Origin: Anaerolineales bacterium
GTDB lineage: Bacteria; Chloroflexota; Anaerolineae; Anaerolineales; Villigracilaceae
Assembly: GCA_020634895.1 (NCBI GenBank)
Contig: JACKAV010000013.1
Coordinates: 1-59,383, forward strand
Length of the DNA stretch: 59,383 nucleotides
Reading direction: 5' to 3'
The translations under genes and the position numbers were made by a program. Under the pieces are notes generated by a model. That model was given only the letters and a program-made list of their open reading frames with translations, ran no database searches and was not told the origin of the DNA. The number at the start of each line of letters is the position of its first letter. Position 1 is the first letter of the stretch. This document shows, piece after piece, positions 16,409 to 24,628 of the stretch.

Positions 16409-16999
16409 TTACTTATATAGCGTTGCTGCGACAGGCTTGGCGTGCGCGCCGGTCTTTGCATTGCGCATCGCACGCTCGAAGGCACGGCGTTCCGCTTTCA
16501 TCACGTCGATCTTGCGCTGGACGTGCGGAGCGAAGAACCCGGCGTAACGTTTCTGGAGTTCGGGGCGCATCCAGTCGTTGCCGCTGACCTTGCCGCGGCA
16601 GGTGGGCGCGCCGCACACACATTCGAACTCATCGTACGGCATGGTATCGCTCATGGCGTAATCAAAACAAACTTCCTCGCCGATTTGGATGTCTCGCATT
16701 GCAACGAGTCCAATCTGGCCCGAAAGACCTGCGTTCGGGTTGCACGAGTGATTGACATAATCTCCCTCACCAATGGGGCGCGGCACCAGGAAGTGTCGGT
16801 CTTCGACCTGGATGCATAAACTGCGCTCACGTTCGGACAGGTGGATAAAGGTCTCCCATTCATACACAACGCCGCCGAAAACAGCGATCAACTCGCCCTT
16901 CTTAATGGGTTCGAGGGCGAAAATGCTGTTTCCGCTTTTATCGGCTTTCAGGCGACCTTCCAACTTAGAAGACAGATAGGAACTTGGCTGCTTGGACAT
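16409..16999 (-). CDS. SET-domain protein (lysine methyltransferase-like)
   Basis: 196 residues. Residues 10-120 make a SET domain: GNSIFALEPIKKGELI, the SAM-binding NHSCNPN at 83-89 and the catalytic tyrosine in FDYAMSD (Tyr114). A post-SET zinc site follows, with C127, C129 and C134 (CVCGAPTCRG), which with C86 would bind Zn as in eukaryotic enzymes. SET enzymes put methyl groups from SAM on lysine side chains. The C-terminal 50 residues are helical and basic. The target is unknown. The gene stands alone with its own terminator. Bacterial members are often explained by transfer from eukaryotes. Confidence 0.87.
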   Translation of the reverse strand: MSKQPSSYLSSKLEGRLKADKSGNSIFALEPIKKGELIAVFGGVVYEWETFIHLSERERSLCIQVEDRHFLVPRPIGEGDYVNHSCNPNAGLSGQIGLVAMRDIQIGEEVCFDYAMSDTMPYDEFECVCGAPTCRGKVSGNDWMRPELQKRYAGFFAPHVQRKIDVMKAERRAFERAMRNAKTGAHAKPVAATLYK

Positions 17000-17359
17000 T
17001 CATACAATTACCTTTCGTTATGTGGATTAAAGATTAACAGCGCCTCCCGCGGTGGACGAGCCGCGAAAAACGCCATTTGTGCGTCAATAATACATCAAAT
17101 GTCCCTCATGTAAAGGTTTTCAGTCGTTAAGATTGTGTCGATTTGGTTAATGATTTGTTACTGAAAATTCCCCTTCAATTCATAAACGTTACGCAATAAA
17201 CCCGTTGGATGCAAAAAATAACAGGGTGGATTCAAAGCCGGATTCGCGCCTCTCTCCCCGCTCTGAGTTGACTCTAACCATATACTTATTTTTTCCGAAA
17301 ATTATCCCCACCTAAAAACAAACCCTATCCACTAATCCCTATTCCCTAATCACTTCCCC
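17000..17359. other. Non-coding stretch between SET gene and pseudokinase gene
   Basis: About 360 bases with no convincing gene on either strand. It should hold the promoter of the SET gene near its left end. The right end (17310-17350) is a pyrimidine-rich run of degenerate units like CCACTAATC and CCCTATTCC, similar to short tracts around 29585-29615 and 29660-29690. No clear terminator for the pseudokinase gene is seen. Confidence 0.6.
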
Positions 17360-19345
17360 TCACTCCACCCACTTTGCGCCCCAATCCGGTTCCGGGTCAT
17401 TGGTGATCTGCCTCATACCGGAACCATCTGCTTTCATGGTGTACAGGTCTGCCTGGTCGTTGTTCCGCAGCGAATTGAACACGATGTATTGACCATCCGG
17501 CGAATAGGATGCGCCCGCGTTGTTCCCGCCGAACGTCAATTGGGTGTATTCGCCCGTCGCAGCGTTGATCTTGAAAATGTCCTTATCCCCGAACGGACCG
17601 GCATACACCAACAGGGATGATCCATCAGGCGACCAGTCCACGCTGCCGCCGATACCGAGAAGTTTTTGAGAAATTCTCAAATGATTTCTGCCGTTTGTGT
17701 CCATCGTAAATATTTCATATTCCTGCGGTTTTCCCATGTTCATGGCATAGGCGATTCTTTCTCCATCGGGCGACCACGCTACAGATACGATGTCACCTGA
17801 GCCGGTATATACCAGATGTGGATTTAGTCCATCGGCATTTACCATCCATATCGCGGTGGGACCGTCTCCAACGCGGTTGGCAAAGACGATAAAGCGTTCA
17901 TCCGGCGAGTAATCCGGCGAGATGACATTGCCGACATTGAGCGTTATCTGAAAGACTTCCTTTTGGCTGAAGTTCAACCGGAAGAGGTCGAATGGTCCGC
18001 CGCGGTTGGATGCGAACAGGATCGAATCGCCGCCATCGGCAAAAGCCGGGTAGTAATTGCTGGCTGCCATGTCCGTCAGTTGGACAAGGTCGCTGCCATC
18101 GCCGTTTATCATGCAAAGCTGGTTATAGTCGCCGCGCGTGCAGGTGAAGACGATCCGCCCGCTATTCGTCAATGTAGGGTATGGGGTGGGGGAGGTTGTC
18201 GGCTGCGGGGTGATGTTCGCCTTGAAGGAAGTGTACACAATGGGTGTGGGGAGCGGCGTCTCTGCGGCAGGACGGATAAAGAAAGCCAACGCGAGAAAGC
18301 CTGCCACTAGCACAAATAGAAAGATCGGTACGAATCCAATACGTTGCGGCGCTTTTTTCTTCGGCGTTGAGATCGCGGCGAGACGTTCTTCGAGTGGTAT
18401 CGCGTCCGCGCTGACGGAGGTCGTTTTGGGCGGGGGAAGAAACTCCCAGTCTTTGAGTACGGCTGTGATAACGGGAGCAGCTTCCGGCGTGGCGCGAGGC
18501 GGTATTTTATCCAATGAAGTTTGCAGCGCCAGCGCGAGGGACGAGGTCAACTCAACGGTTGTCTTCAACCTGTCGTTGGGGTCTTTGCGTAAAGCCCAAA
18601 GGACCATGCGCGAAAAATTGTCGGGGATGCCGCTGACCAGTGACGCTGGTGCAGGCGGCGTTGAGTCGAGATGCGTTTTGCGCGTCGTCTCGCTGGTTCT
18701 CGGCGCGGACTTTCCGTTTATCCATTTGCCGGTGGTCAATTGATAAAGGATGACCGCCAGCGAGTAGATGTCTGCGGCTCGGGTGAGCGGCTGTGCGAGA
18801 AGCTGTTCGGGCGGGACGTAGTGCAGCGGATATTTCCCGAGTTGGACTTCGACTTTGGGGTTTGTGACTCTTGCGCCCGCGGCTCCGCACAGGATGACTT
18901 CGCCGCGTTTGTTGATGCGGATAAGCTCCGGCGAGAGATGCAGATGCAGAAGCCCTTTGTTGTGGAGCGCTTCCAATCCGCTGCAAACTGATTTTGCGAC
19001 GAATAGACTTTCTTTAGCGCTGACTCTTCCCTGCTCGAGAATATCCCGCACTGAAGGACCGTCAACCCATTCTTCGACGAGAAAGGTTCGTTCGGATGTT
19101 TTTCCAAGCCCGATATGTTTGTTTAAATTCGGATGTGTGATGGTCAACAAGCGGGAAGCATTGGCTTCAAAATCCTTTATGTTTTCCGGCTTGTCTGAAA
19201 CATCTTTTGAAAGAACGGTTAACGCGACTGATTTATTGCTGCGTTCATCGATGGCGCGATAAAGTTCCCCCAGCGGTGTCAGAGAGATAAACTCTTCGAT
19301 CCGGTATTGATTAAGTAGTGTCTTGGGTGCGACCTGTGGCGGCAT
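17360..19345 (-). CDS. Pseudokinase fused through a membrane helix to a PD40/TolB-type beta-propeller
   Basis: 661 residues. Residues 12-275 have the shape of a Ser/Thr protein kinase (HPNLNKHIGL, LVEEWVDGPSVRDIL, PPEQLLAQPLTRAADIYSLAVILYQLTTG), but every catalytic element is lost. The glycine loop reads ISLTPLGEL, the VAxK lysine is Thr43, HRD is HLH (134-136) and DFG is GAA (154-156). A membrane helix lies near residue 345-370, then a Thr/Pro-rich stalk, then about six PD40 repeats (DYSPDERFIVFAN, AWSPDGERIAYAM, SYSPDGQYIVFNS), expected outside the cell. It probably transmits or scaffolds without phosphorylating. It starts 8 bases after the small membrane protein in the hflX cluster. Confidence 0.88.
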   Translation of the reverse strand: MPPQVAPKTLLNQYRIEEFISLTPLGELYRAIDERSNKSVALTVLSKDVSDKPENIKDFEANASRLLTITHPNLNKHIGLGKTSERTFLVEEWVDGPSVRDILEQGRVSAKESLFVAKSVCSGLEALHNKGLLHLHLSPELIRINKRGEVILCGAAGARVTNPKVEVQLGKYPLHYVPPEQLLAQPLTRAADIYSLAVILYQLTTGKWINGKSAPRTSETTRKTHLDSTPPAPASLVSGIPDNFSRMVLWALRKDPNDRLKTTVELTSSLALALQTSLDKIPPRATPEAAPVITAVLKDWEFLPPPKTTSVSADAIPLEERLAAISTPKKKAPQRIGFVPIFLFVLVAGFLALAFFIRPAAETPLPTPIVYTSFKANITPQPTTSPTPYPTLTNSGRIVFTCTRGDYNQLCMINGDGSDLVQLTDMAASNYYPAFADGGDSILFASNRGGPFDLFRLNFSQKEVFQITLNVGNVISPDYSPDERFIVFANRVGDGPTAIWMVNADGLNPHLVYTGSGDIVSVAWSPDGERIAYAMNMGKPQEYEIFTMDTNGRNHLRISQKLLGIGGSVDWSPDGSSLLVYAGPFGDKDIFKINAATGEYTQLTFGGNNAGASYSPDGQYIVFNSLRNNDQADLYTMKADGSGMRQITNDPEPDWGAKWVE

Positions 19346-19353
19346 ACATCAAT

Positions 19354-19557
19354 TTACAGCGCCCATGCCAGCATCAGCCCAAAGATGGCGACCATGAGAC
19401 CGATGTGCAGGAAGAAATGAGAGGTGGTTATGAAGGAACCGGGGGCGAAGAATTGCAGCGCCAGATTTACAAGGATCAACGCCAGCCCGACGATGGGAAG
19501 TAGTCCCTTGCGATGCGCAAGGTAGTTGGATAGAAAATCGAGCAGTTTTGAGATCAT
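19354..19557 (-). CDS. Small two-helix membrane protein
   Basis: 67 residues with two hydrophobic segments (about 19-38 and 44-66). Its ATG overlaps the hflX stop (ATGA), and the pseudokinase gene starts 8 bases after its end, so it is translated with both. No known family recognised. It may be a membrane partner of the pseudokinase or a general helper. Confidence 0.7.
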   Translation of the reverse strand: MISKLLDFLSNYLAHRKGLLPIVGLALILVNLALQFFAPGSFITTSHFFLHIGLMVAIFGLMLAWAL

Positions 19558-20927
19558 ACTTCCTCCAGGTCGGTTTCTTCTTCGGTGCTGCGAGATAAGT
19601 TTTCGTTCGGCTTTATTTTCCAGGGAGCGAACTGTGCCAACAGCCTGCCGGGAATGCTTCCGTGGATGATAACGCCGCCGCGTTCGTGCTCCACGCGTCC
19701 CACCTGACCGAGTTCGTGAAACAGGGAGATCAATGCGCCTTCTTTATACGGCAGGCGGACGCCGATCTGTTCAAAAGCTTCGAATAATTCGCCCTGGACA
19801 AGTAAAAGCAGGTCGTCGATCCCTGTTCCTTTTAGCGCTGAGACGGCGACTGATTTCGGGAAGTTCTGAAGGACACGCGCCGCTTTTTCGGGATCTTTGA
19901 GTTGGTCCGCCTTATTCAACGCTGTGACCATTGGAATATGACTCGCTCCGATCTCTTCCAATGTTTCCAGTACGGCTTGGTATTGCCCAAGCGCATTCGG
20001 GTGGGAGATATCCACCATGTGCAGCAACAGGTCGGCTTCAGCAATCTCTTCCAGCGTGGCGTGGAAAGCTTCCACGAGAGCGGTAGGTAATTTTTGGATA
20101 AAGCCGACGGTATCCGTAAATAGCGCGAGATTGTCGCCGGGAAGTTGAACCCGTCTCGTGGTGGGATCAAGCGTGGCGAAGAGTTGATTCGCGACGTACA
20201 CATTGGCTTTGGCGAGACGATTGATCAAGGTAGATTTGCCTGCGTTGGTGTAGCCGACAAGTGCAACCGTTGGGATGCGTGACCGTCTGCGCTGAGCGCG
20301 GTACCGCATACGATACGCCTCGACCTTTTCCAGTTCCTTTTTGATATGCGCGATCCGCCTTCGGATGTTGCGACGGTCAACTTCGAGCTGCGTTTCACCC
20401 GGTCCACGCAGACCGACGCCGCCAGTGGAACCGGCACGTCCGCCGCCGCCGCCTGCCTGACGCTCAAGATGGGTCCATGCGCGAGTGAGGCGCGGCAGGT
20501 TGTACTCATACTGCGCAAGCTCCACCTGAAGCATGCCTTCTTTCGTATGCGCGTGCTGTGCAAAGATATCGAGGATCAACGCTGTGCGGTCGATGACGCG
20601 GATGTTCCTGCCAAGCGCCTTCTCCAATTCGCGTTGATGGCGCGGTGATAGTTCATCGTCGAAGATCACCACTTCGGATAAAGTTTCCTCGGCGAGCGCC
20701 TTGAGTTCTTCCACTTTGCCGGGTCCGATATAGGTTTCAACATGCGGACGGGAGAGCCGCTGTGTCAGTTCACCGACCACGTCCACACCGGCGGTATCCG
20801 CCAGCAGGGCTAGTTCTGCAAGAGAGTCATCAAGAGAGAGGATTTGATCAGCATCGCGAAGGTCCACGCCGACTAAAAAGGCGCGTTCACGAGGAGGTGT
20901 TGTTGGTTGGGGTGTCTTTTTCGCCAC
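19554..20927 (-). CDS. hflX: Ribosome-associated GTPase HflX
   Basis: 457 residues from a GTG at 20927; a TTG at 20966 would give 470 residues but a longer overlap with the kinase gene. The N-terminal HflX domain includes HVETYIGPGKVEELKAL and the glycine-rich loop QAGGGGGRAGSTGGVGLRGPGETQLE. A coiled-coil comes next, then the GTPase domain: G1 GYTNAGKS, G3 DTVGF, G4 NKAD. HflX splits stalled or idle 70S ribosomes, for example after heat stress. The first 40 bases overlap the upstream histidine kinase gene, so both are expressed together. Confidence 0.95.
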   Translation of the reverse strand: MAKKTPQPTTPPRERAFLVGVDLRDADQILSLDDSLAELALLADTAGVDVVGELTQRLSRPHVETYIGPGKVEELKALAEETLSEVVIFDDELSPRHQRELEKALGRNIRVIDRTALILDIFAQHAHTKEGMLQVELAQYEYNLPRLTRAWTHLERQAGGGGGRAGSTGGVGLRGPGETQLEVDRRNIRRRIAHIKKELEKVEAYRMRYRAQRRRSRIPTVALVGYTNAGKSTLINRLAKANVYVANQLFATLDPTTRRVQLPGDNLALFTDTVGFIQKLPTALVEAFHATLEEIAEADLLLHMVDISHPNALGQYQAVLETLEEIGASHIPMVTALNKADQLKDPEKAARVLQNFPKSVAVSALKGTGIDDLLLLVQGELFEAFEQIGVRLPYKEGALISLFHELGQVGRVEHERGGVIIHGSIPGRLLAQFAPWKIKPNENLSRSTEEETDLEEV

Positions 20928-22161
20928 TAGTTTCCGTTTCTGATTTTTTCGGTTCGCCGTTTCCAAAGAATTTGACCATCACCGGGTTGGTCGGCTCGGT
21001 GCGGGTGGGAAGAAGGATATGGAAGGTGGAACCCGGTAATTTTACTTCGTCGTATCCGGCGGATTCGACCCAGATCGTCCCGCCATGCGCTTCGATAATT
21101 CCGCGGGTGATGGAGAGACCGAGACCGGGTCCGCCGCCTTTGAACTTGGTCTTGCCGCTGGAGTGCAGGTCTGTCCTGCCGAGTTGACCGAACTTATCGA
21201 AGATAAACGATTGTTCGTCAGGGGAAATGCCGATGCCGGTATCCCTGATCGTGATCTCGATAAAGCCGGGCAGCAGCCGTCCGCCTATTGTGATGGTGCC
21301 CATGTCGGGTGTGTATTTGATGGCGTTGGTGATGACGTTGTTAAGCGCCTGATACAAGCGTTCCGAGTCGCCGTAGATCATCAGGTCACTGCCTTCAAAG
21401 TCATGGACGATCAGGTTTTGCCTTCGTTCAGCGATCGGCTTTTTGAATTCGTTGCGGATAAGATTCAACAAATGACTCGTCCACATCGGCTGGACGTTTA
21501 GCGTCAGTAGGTGATTGTCGATCAACGAGACGTCGATCATGTCGTCGATGATGTCGCGCAGGCGCAGGATGCCGGTATTCACTCCGCTCAGGTAGTTTTT
21601 CATTTGCACCTGCTCGGAGTCCTGCACCATGTCCGCCATCATGGACGTGTAGCCTTCGATCAAGGTCAACGGGGTTTTTAGTTCATGTGCCGCCACCGAA
21701 ATGAATTTGGATTTGTTCTGGTCGAGGATCTGCAGTTTTTCCTGTACATCTCCCAATTCCTTGGAGATGTGCGCCACGCGGGTTTCCATCTCGTAGCGGA
21801 TAACCACGCCCAAGCTGTGTGTAAACAGGGGAATAACCGCCTCAAGCAGTTCAATGGCTTCCTTGGGCTTCAGTTGCTCGCGCGCAATCTCGATGGTAAG
21901 CGAGATCATTCTGTTGAGAACGAAAGAGACGTAGTAATCACCCTGTTCGAGATTGGTCTCGGTGGGTGAGCGCCCCCAGTCATACAGGATCGGATCAAGC
22001 CATGCCATGTCGCCGGTGGAAACGGATTGTTCCAGCAGTTCGTAAAACCGCTCCAATTGTTCTGCGAACCCCGTACGAACGCCTTCTCCTGCCGCCATTT
22101 CACGGGAAATGCGTTCGACCCAAATGGTGCGAATTTTTTTCAACGAAGCCTGTACTGTCAT
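20887..22161 (-). CDS. Cytoplasmic sensor histidine kinase
   Basis: 424 residues. An all-helical N-terminal domain (1-145) with no membrane segment, probably a globin-like or RsbR-type sensor. Then the dimer/phosphoacceptor domain with AAHELKTPL (His159) and an ATPase domain with N box NNVITNAIKY, G1 DTGIGIS and G2 GGGPGLGLSI. The last 30 residues are a polar tail. No response regulator is adjacent, so it is an orphan. It leads the hflX cluster. Confidence 0.9.
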   Translation of the reverse strand: MTVQASLKKIRTIWVERISREMAAGEGVRTGFAEQLERFYELLEQSVSTGDMAWLDPILYDWGRSPTETNLEQGDYYVSFVLNRMISLTIEIAREQLKPKEAIELLEAVIPLFTHSLGVVIRYEMETRVAHISKELGDVQEKLQILDQNKSKFISVAAHELKTPLTLIEGYTSMMADMVQDSEQVQMKNYLSGVNTGILRLRDIIDDMIDVSLIDNHLLTLNVQPMWTSHLLNLIRNEFKKPIAERRQNLIVHDFEGSDLMIYGDSERLYQALNNVITNAIKYTPDMGTITIGGRLLPGFIEITIRDTGIGISPDEQSFIFDKFGQLGRTDLHSSGKTKFKGGGPGLGLSITRGIIEAHGGTIWVESAGYDEVKLPGSTFHILLPTRTEPTNPVMVKFFGNGEPKKSETETSGEKDTPTNNTSS

Positions 22162-22230
22162 TAGCTTAAGTTTACGCCCAGTCTTTGCTTTTGGCTAGTC
22201 GGAGTGAATCCACCATCGAAAAATCGGTTA

Positions 22231-23205
22231 TTAGCGCTCGCTTATCCAGTGCCAGAGCGTGTTTCCCACCGCAGAAAGGCTTTCGGCTGAGACTTTGTCG
22301 GATGTGTCCTCCGTGGTATGCCAGTACGGATAGTCAAAATCAATGATGTCCACGGCGGGGATGCCCTTTTCTAAAAATGGAGTATGGTCGTCCAGCATGC
22401 TGTACTTTCGGGTTTGGATGAATTTGTCTTCGTACCCAAGTTCTGCCGCTTTTGACCATATCTCTGCGCTCAGCGTTGGGTTGGAGTTTTGCTCCAGGAA
22501 AATATTCAAGTCTGCGTCACCGATCATATCGAGAACGATAACGGCTTGCGGCTGAACAGGGACTTCTTCCACGAAGGCGCGTGAGCCGAGAAGCCAGTCC
22601 CAGCCGTCAATATTGCCATTGTCTTCTGCGTCGAAAAAGACCAGCCAAATCGGTTCTGTATCTTTTGGCAGAGTCCGCGCGAGTTCTAATAGGACTGCCA
22701 CGCCGGAAGCGCCGTCGTTCGCGCCGGGGACGGGCTCAGTGCGTTTGCTTTCATCGAGGTCTTGATCGGCAGCGAGGCGTGTATCGTAATGCGCGGCAAG
22801 GATAACCTGCGGCGCTTCGTCGTTTCGTTTTGCGATGATGTTGTAAATGGGATGTCCCATTCTTTCGGTTTCCTGGACTTCGACCACCCAGCCAGCGGAC
22901 TCCAACTCTGCGCGCATCCATTCGCGGACTTTGGCATGTCCCTCCGACCCGGGCGTTCGCGGCCCCATATCGACTTGAGCTTGCACATCGGCATACGCGC
23001 GGTCCCCGTCGAATATTTGGGGGATGTCCGCTTTGGGTGTGGCAGTATTTGTCACAATGGGGATGGTTAAAGTTTCAGTGGCAGTAGTACTGTCAGATTC
23101 AGTACCAGCCCCATATGTCAGGAAAGAGGCGGAATACCATCCGAAAACGATCAACACCAGCCCAGCGATCAATGCGAGATAAAGAACTGCTGCGCGTTTT
23201 TTCAT
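22231..23205 (-). CDS. M28-family zinc peptidase / glutaminyl cyclase-like, membrane-anchored
   Basis: 324 residues from the ATG at 23205. One N-terminal membrane anchor (about 6-29), a Thr-rich linker, then an M28 fold: AHYDTR (zinc His), GANDGASGVAVLLELA (bridging Asp), FDAEDNG (catalytic acid), VLDMIGDAD (zinc Asp) and PYWHTTEDT (zinc His). The order and spacing, and the single-zinc look, are shared by aminopeptidases and by glutaminyl-peptide cyclotransferases; the WLVFFDAED and DDHTPFLEKGIPAVDIIDF parts favour the cyclase-like branch. The start overlaps the trmFO stop by one base (TGATG), so translation is coupled. Confidence 0.85.
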   Translation of the reverse strand: MKKRAAVLYLALIAGLVLIVFGWYSASFLTYGAGTESDSTTATETLTIPIVTNTATPKADIPQIFDGDRAYADVQAQVDMGPRTPGSEGHAKVREWMRAELESAGWVVEVQETERMGHPIYNIIAKRNDEAPQVILAAHYDTRLAADQDLDESKRTEPVPGANDGASGVAVLLELARTLPKDTEPIWLVFFDAEDNGNIDGWDWLLGSRAFVEEVPVQPQAVIVLDMIGDADLNIFLEQNSNPTLSAEIWSKAAELGYEDKFIQTRKYSMLDDHTPFLEKGIPAVDIIDFDYPYWHTTEDTSDKVSAESLSAVGNTLWHWISER

Positions 23206-24545
23206 CAAAGATTTTCTTGGAGATAATTTTCTAAAGTTTGGTTTGCGCGTGCGGCGTATGTCTGTCCCTTTTCGCGTTTGCTGATTTTCTTTTCGAGATT
23301 CAATTCAGGCAGGATGCCGAAGTTGGCTTTCATCGGTTGGAAGTCTTTGAGGTCGGCATGTGTGATGTAGTGACATAACGAACCAAGCATGGTTTCTTGC
23401 GGAAGTGTCAGCGGCGTTTTGTTTTCGAGCAAACGTGCTGCATTGATTCCCGCCAAAAGACCGGTGGCGATATTGCCCATGTAGCCTTCCACGCCGGTGA
23501 TCTGACCCGCAAAGAAAAGATCATCGCGTGTAATGTGTTGAAGCGTGGGACGCAATAATTTCGGCGAAGCGATAAATGTATTGCGGTGCATTTGACCATA
23601 GCGTTCGAACTCGGCGTTCTCAAGCCCGGGGATCATACGCAGTACGCGGCGCTGTTCGGGAAATTTCAAATTGGTTTGAAAGCCGACGATGTTATACAAA
23701 CTTCCGGCGAGATTATCCTGCCGAAGCTGTGCCACCGCATAGGGACGATGCCCCGTCTGCGGGTCGCGCAAGCCGACTGGTCGCATGGGTCCATATGCCA
23801 GTGATTCATCACCGCGCTCCGCGATGATCTCCACAGGCAGACAGCCTTCAAAAAAGTGACCTGCCTTCACACCGGTTTTGATCGCGTCTTCAAAAGAACG
23901 CAGCTCGATACGTTCTGCGGTTCGCAGCGCATTGAGAAAATCGTAGTACTGTTCTTTTGTAAACGGACAATTGATGTAATCGCCCTCTTCCTGTTCGCTT
24001 CTATCGTAACGCGAGGCGCGGAAGGCGATTTCCATGTTGATGCTTTCGGCGCGGACGATGGGCGAGATCGCGTCAAAGAAGAAGAGATGTTCGTCGCCGC
24101 TCAACGCCGCGATGGATTTGGAGAGACTTTCCGAGGTCAATGGTCCGCTGGCGACGATGACGGGTTGAGTGGGAATTTCCTTCACTTCTTCGCGGATCAG
24201 TTCGATGTTTGGGTTGGATTCGATTTTTTCTGTCACGCGGCGGGCAAAGGCTTCACGGTCAACGGCGAGCGCGGCTCCGGCGGGAAGTGCGGTTTCTTCG
24301 GCACATTCCACCAAAAGGGAATCCAATCGGCGCAGTTCGTTCTTCAGCAAACCGGACGCGCGGTCGGGCTGGTTTGTGCCGAGCGAATTCGAGCAGACCA
24401 ATTCCGCCAGGTCATTCGTCACATGAGCCCCGGTCGATTGAACGGGGCGCATTTCGTAAAGTTTTACTTTGACATTGCGTTGGGCAAGCTGCCATGCGGC
24501 TTCGCTTCCGGCGAGTCCGCCGCCAATAACGATTACTTCATTCAT
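23205..24545 (-). CDS. trmFO: Folate-dependent tRNA (uracil-54 C5) methyltransferase TrmFO
   Basis: 446 residues. It makes ribothymidine at position 54 of tRNA with methylene-tetrahydrofolate and FADH2. The FAD-binding VIGGGLAGSEAAW opens the protein. ELVCSNSLGTNQPDRASGLLK is the family signature with the conserved Cys, and ITGVEGYMGNIATGLLAG near the C-terminus closes the FAD site. Complete length. It forms a two-gene unit with the M28 protein. The 60 bases before it separate it from the divergent kinase gene. Confidence 0.97.
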   Translation of the reverse strand: MNEVIVIGGGLAGSEAAWQLAQRNVKVKLYEMRPVQSTGAHVTNDLAELVCSNSLGTNQPDRASGLLKNELRRLDSLLVECAEETALPAGAALAVDREAFARRVTEKIESNPNIELIREEVKEIPTQPVIVASGPLTSESLSKSIAALSGDEHLFFFDAISPIVRAESINMEIAFRASRYDRSEQEEGDYINCPFTKEQYYDFLNALRTAERIELRSFEDAIKTGVKAGHFFEGCLPVEIIAERGDESLAYGPMRPVGLRDPQTGHRPYAVAQLRQDNLAGSLYNIVGFQTNLKFPEQRRVLRMIPGLENAEFERYGQMHRNTFIASPKLLRPTLQHITRDDLFFAGQITGVEGYMGNIATGLLAGINAARLLENKTPLTLPQETMLGSLCHYITHADLKDFQPMKANFGILPELNLEKKISKREKGQTYAARANQTLENYLQENL

Positions 24546-24607
24546 AGGGCGCTATTTTACCATTCGCATTGGAATCGATTCACAATCTTTATCGCATGGG
24601 TCTAATG

Positions 24608-24613
24608 TATAAT
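24608..24613 (+). promoter_or_regulatory. -10 box of the GAF histidine kinase gene
   Basis: TATAAT lies 15 bases before the chosen ATG at 24629, which implies a leader of about 9 bases. It argues against the upstream in-frame start codons. Confidence 0.5.
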
Positions 24614-24628
24614 TCGCCTGCATCCATC

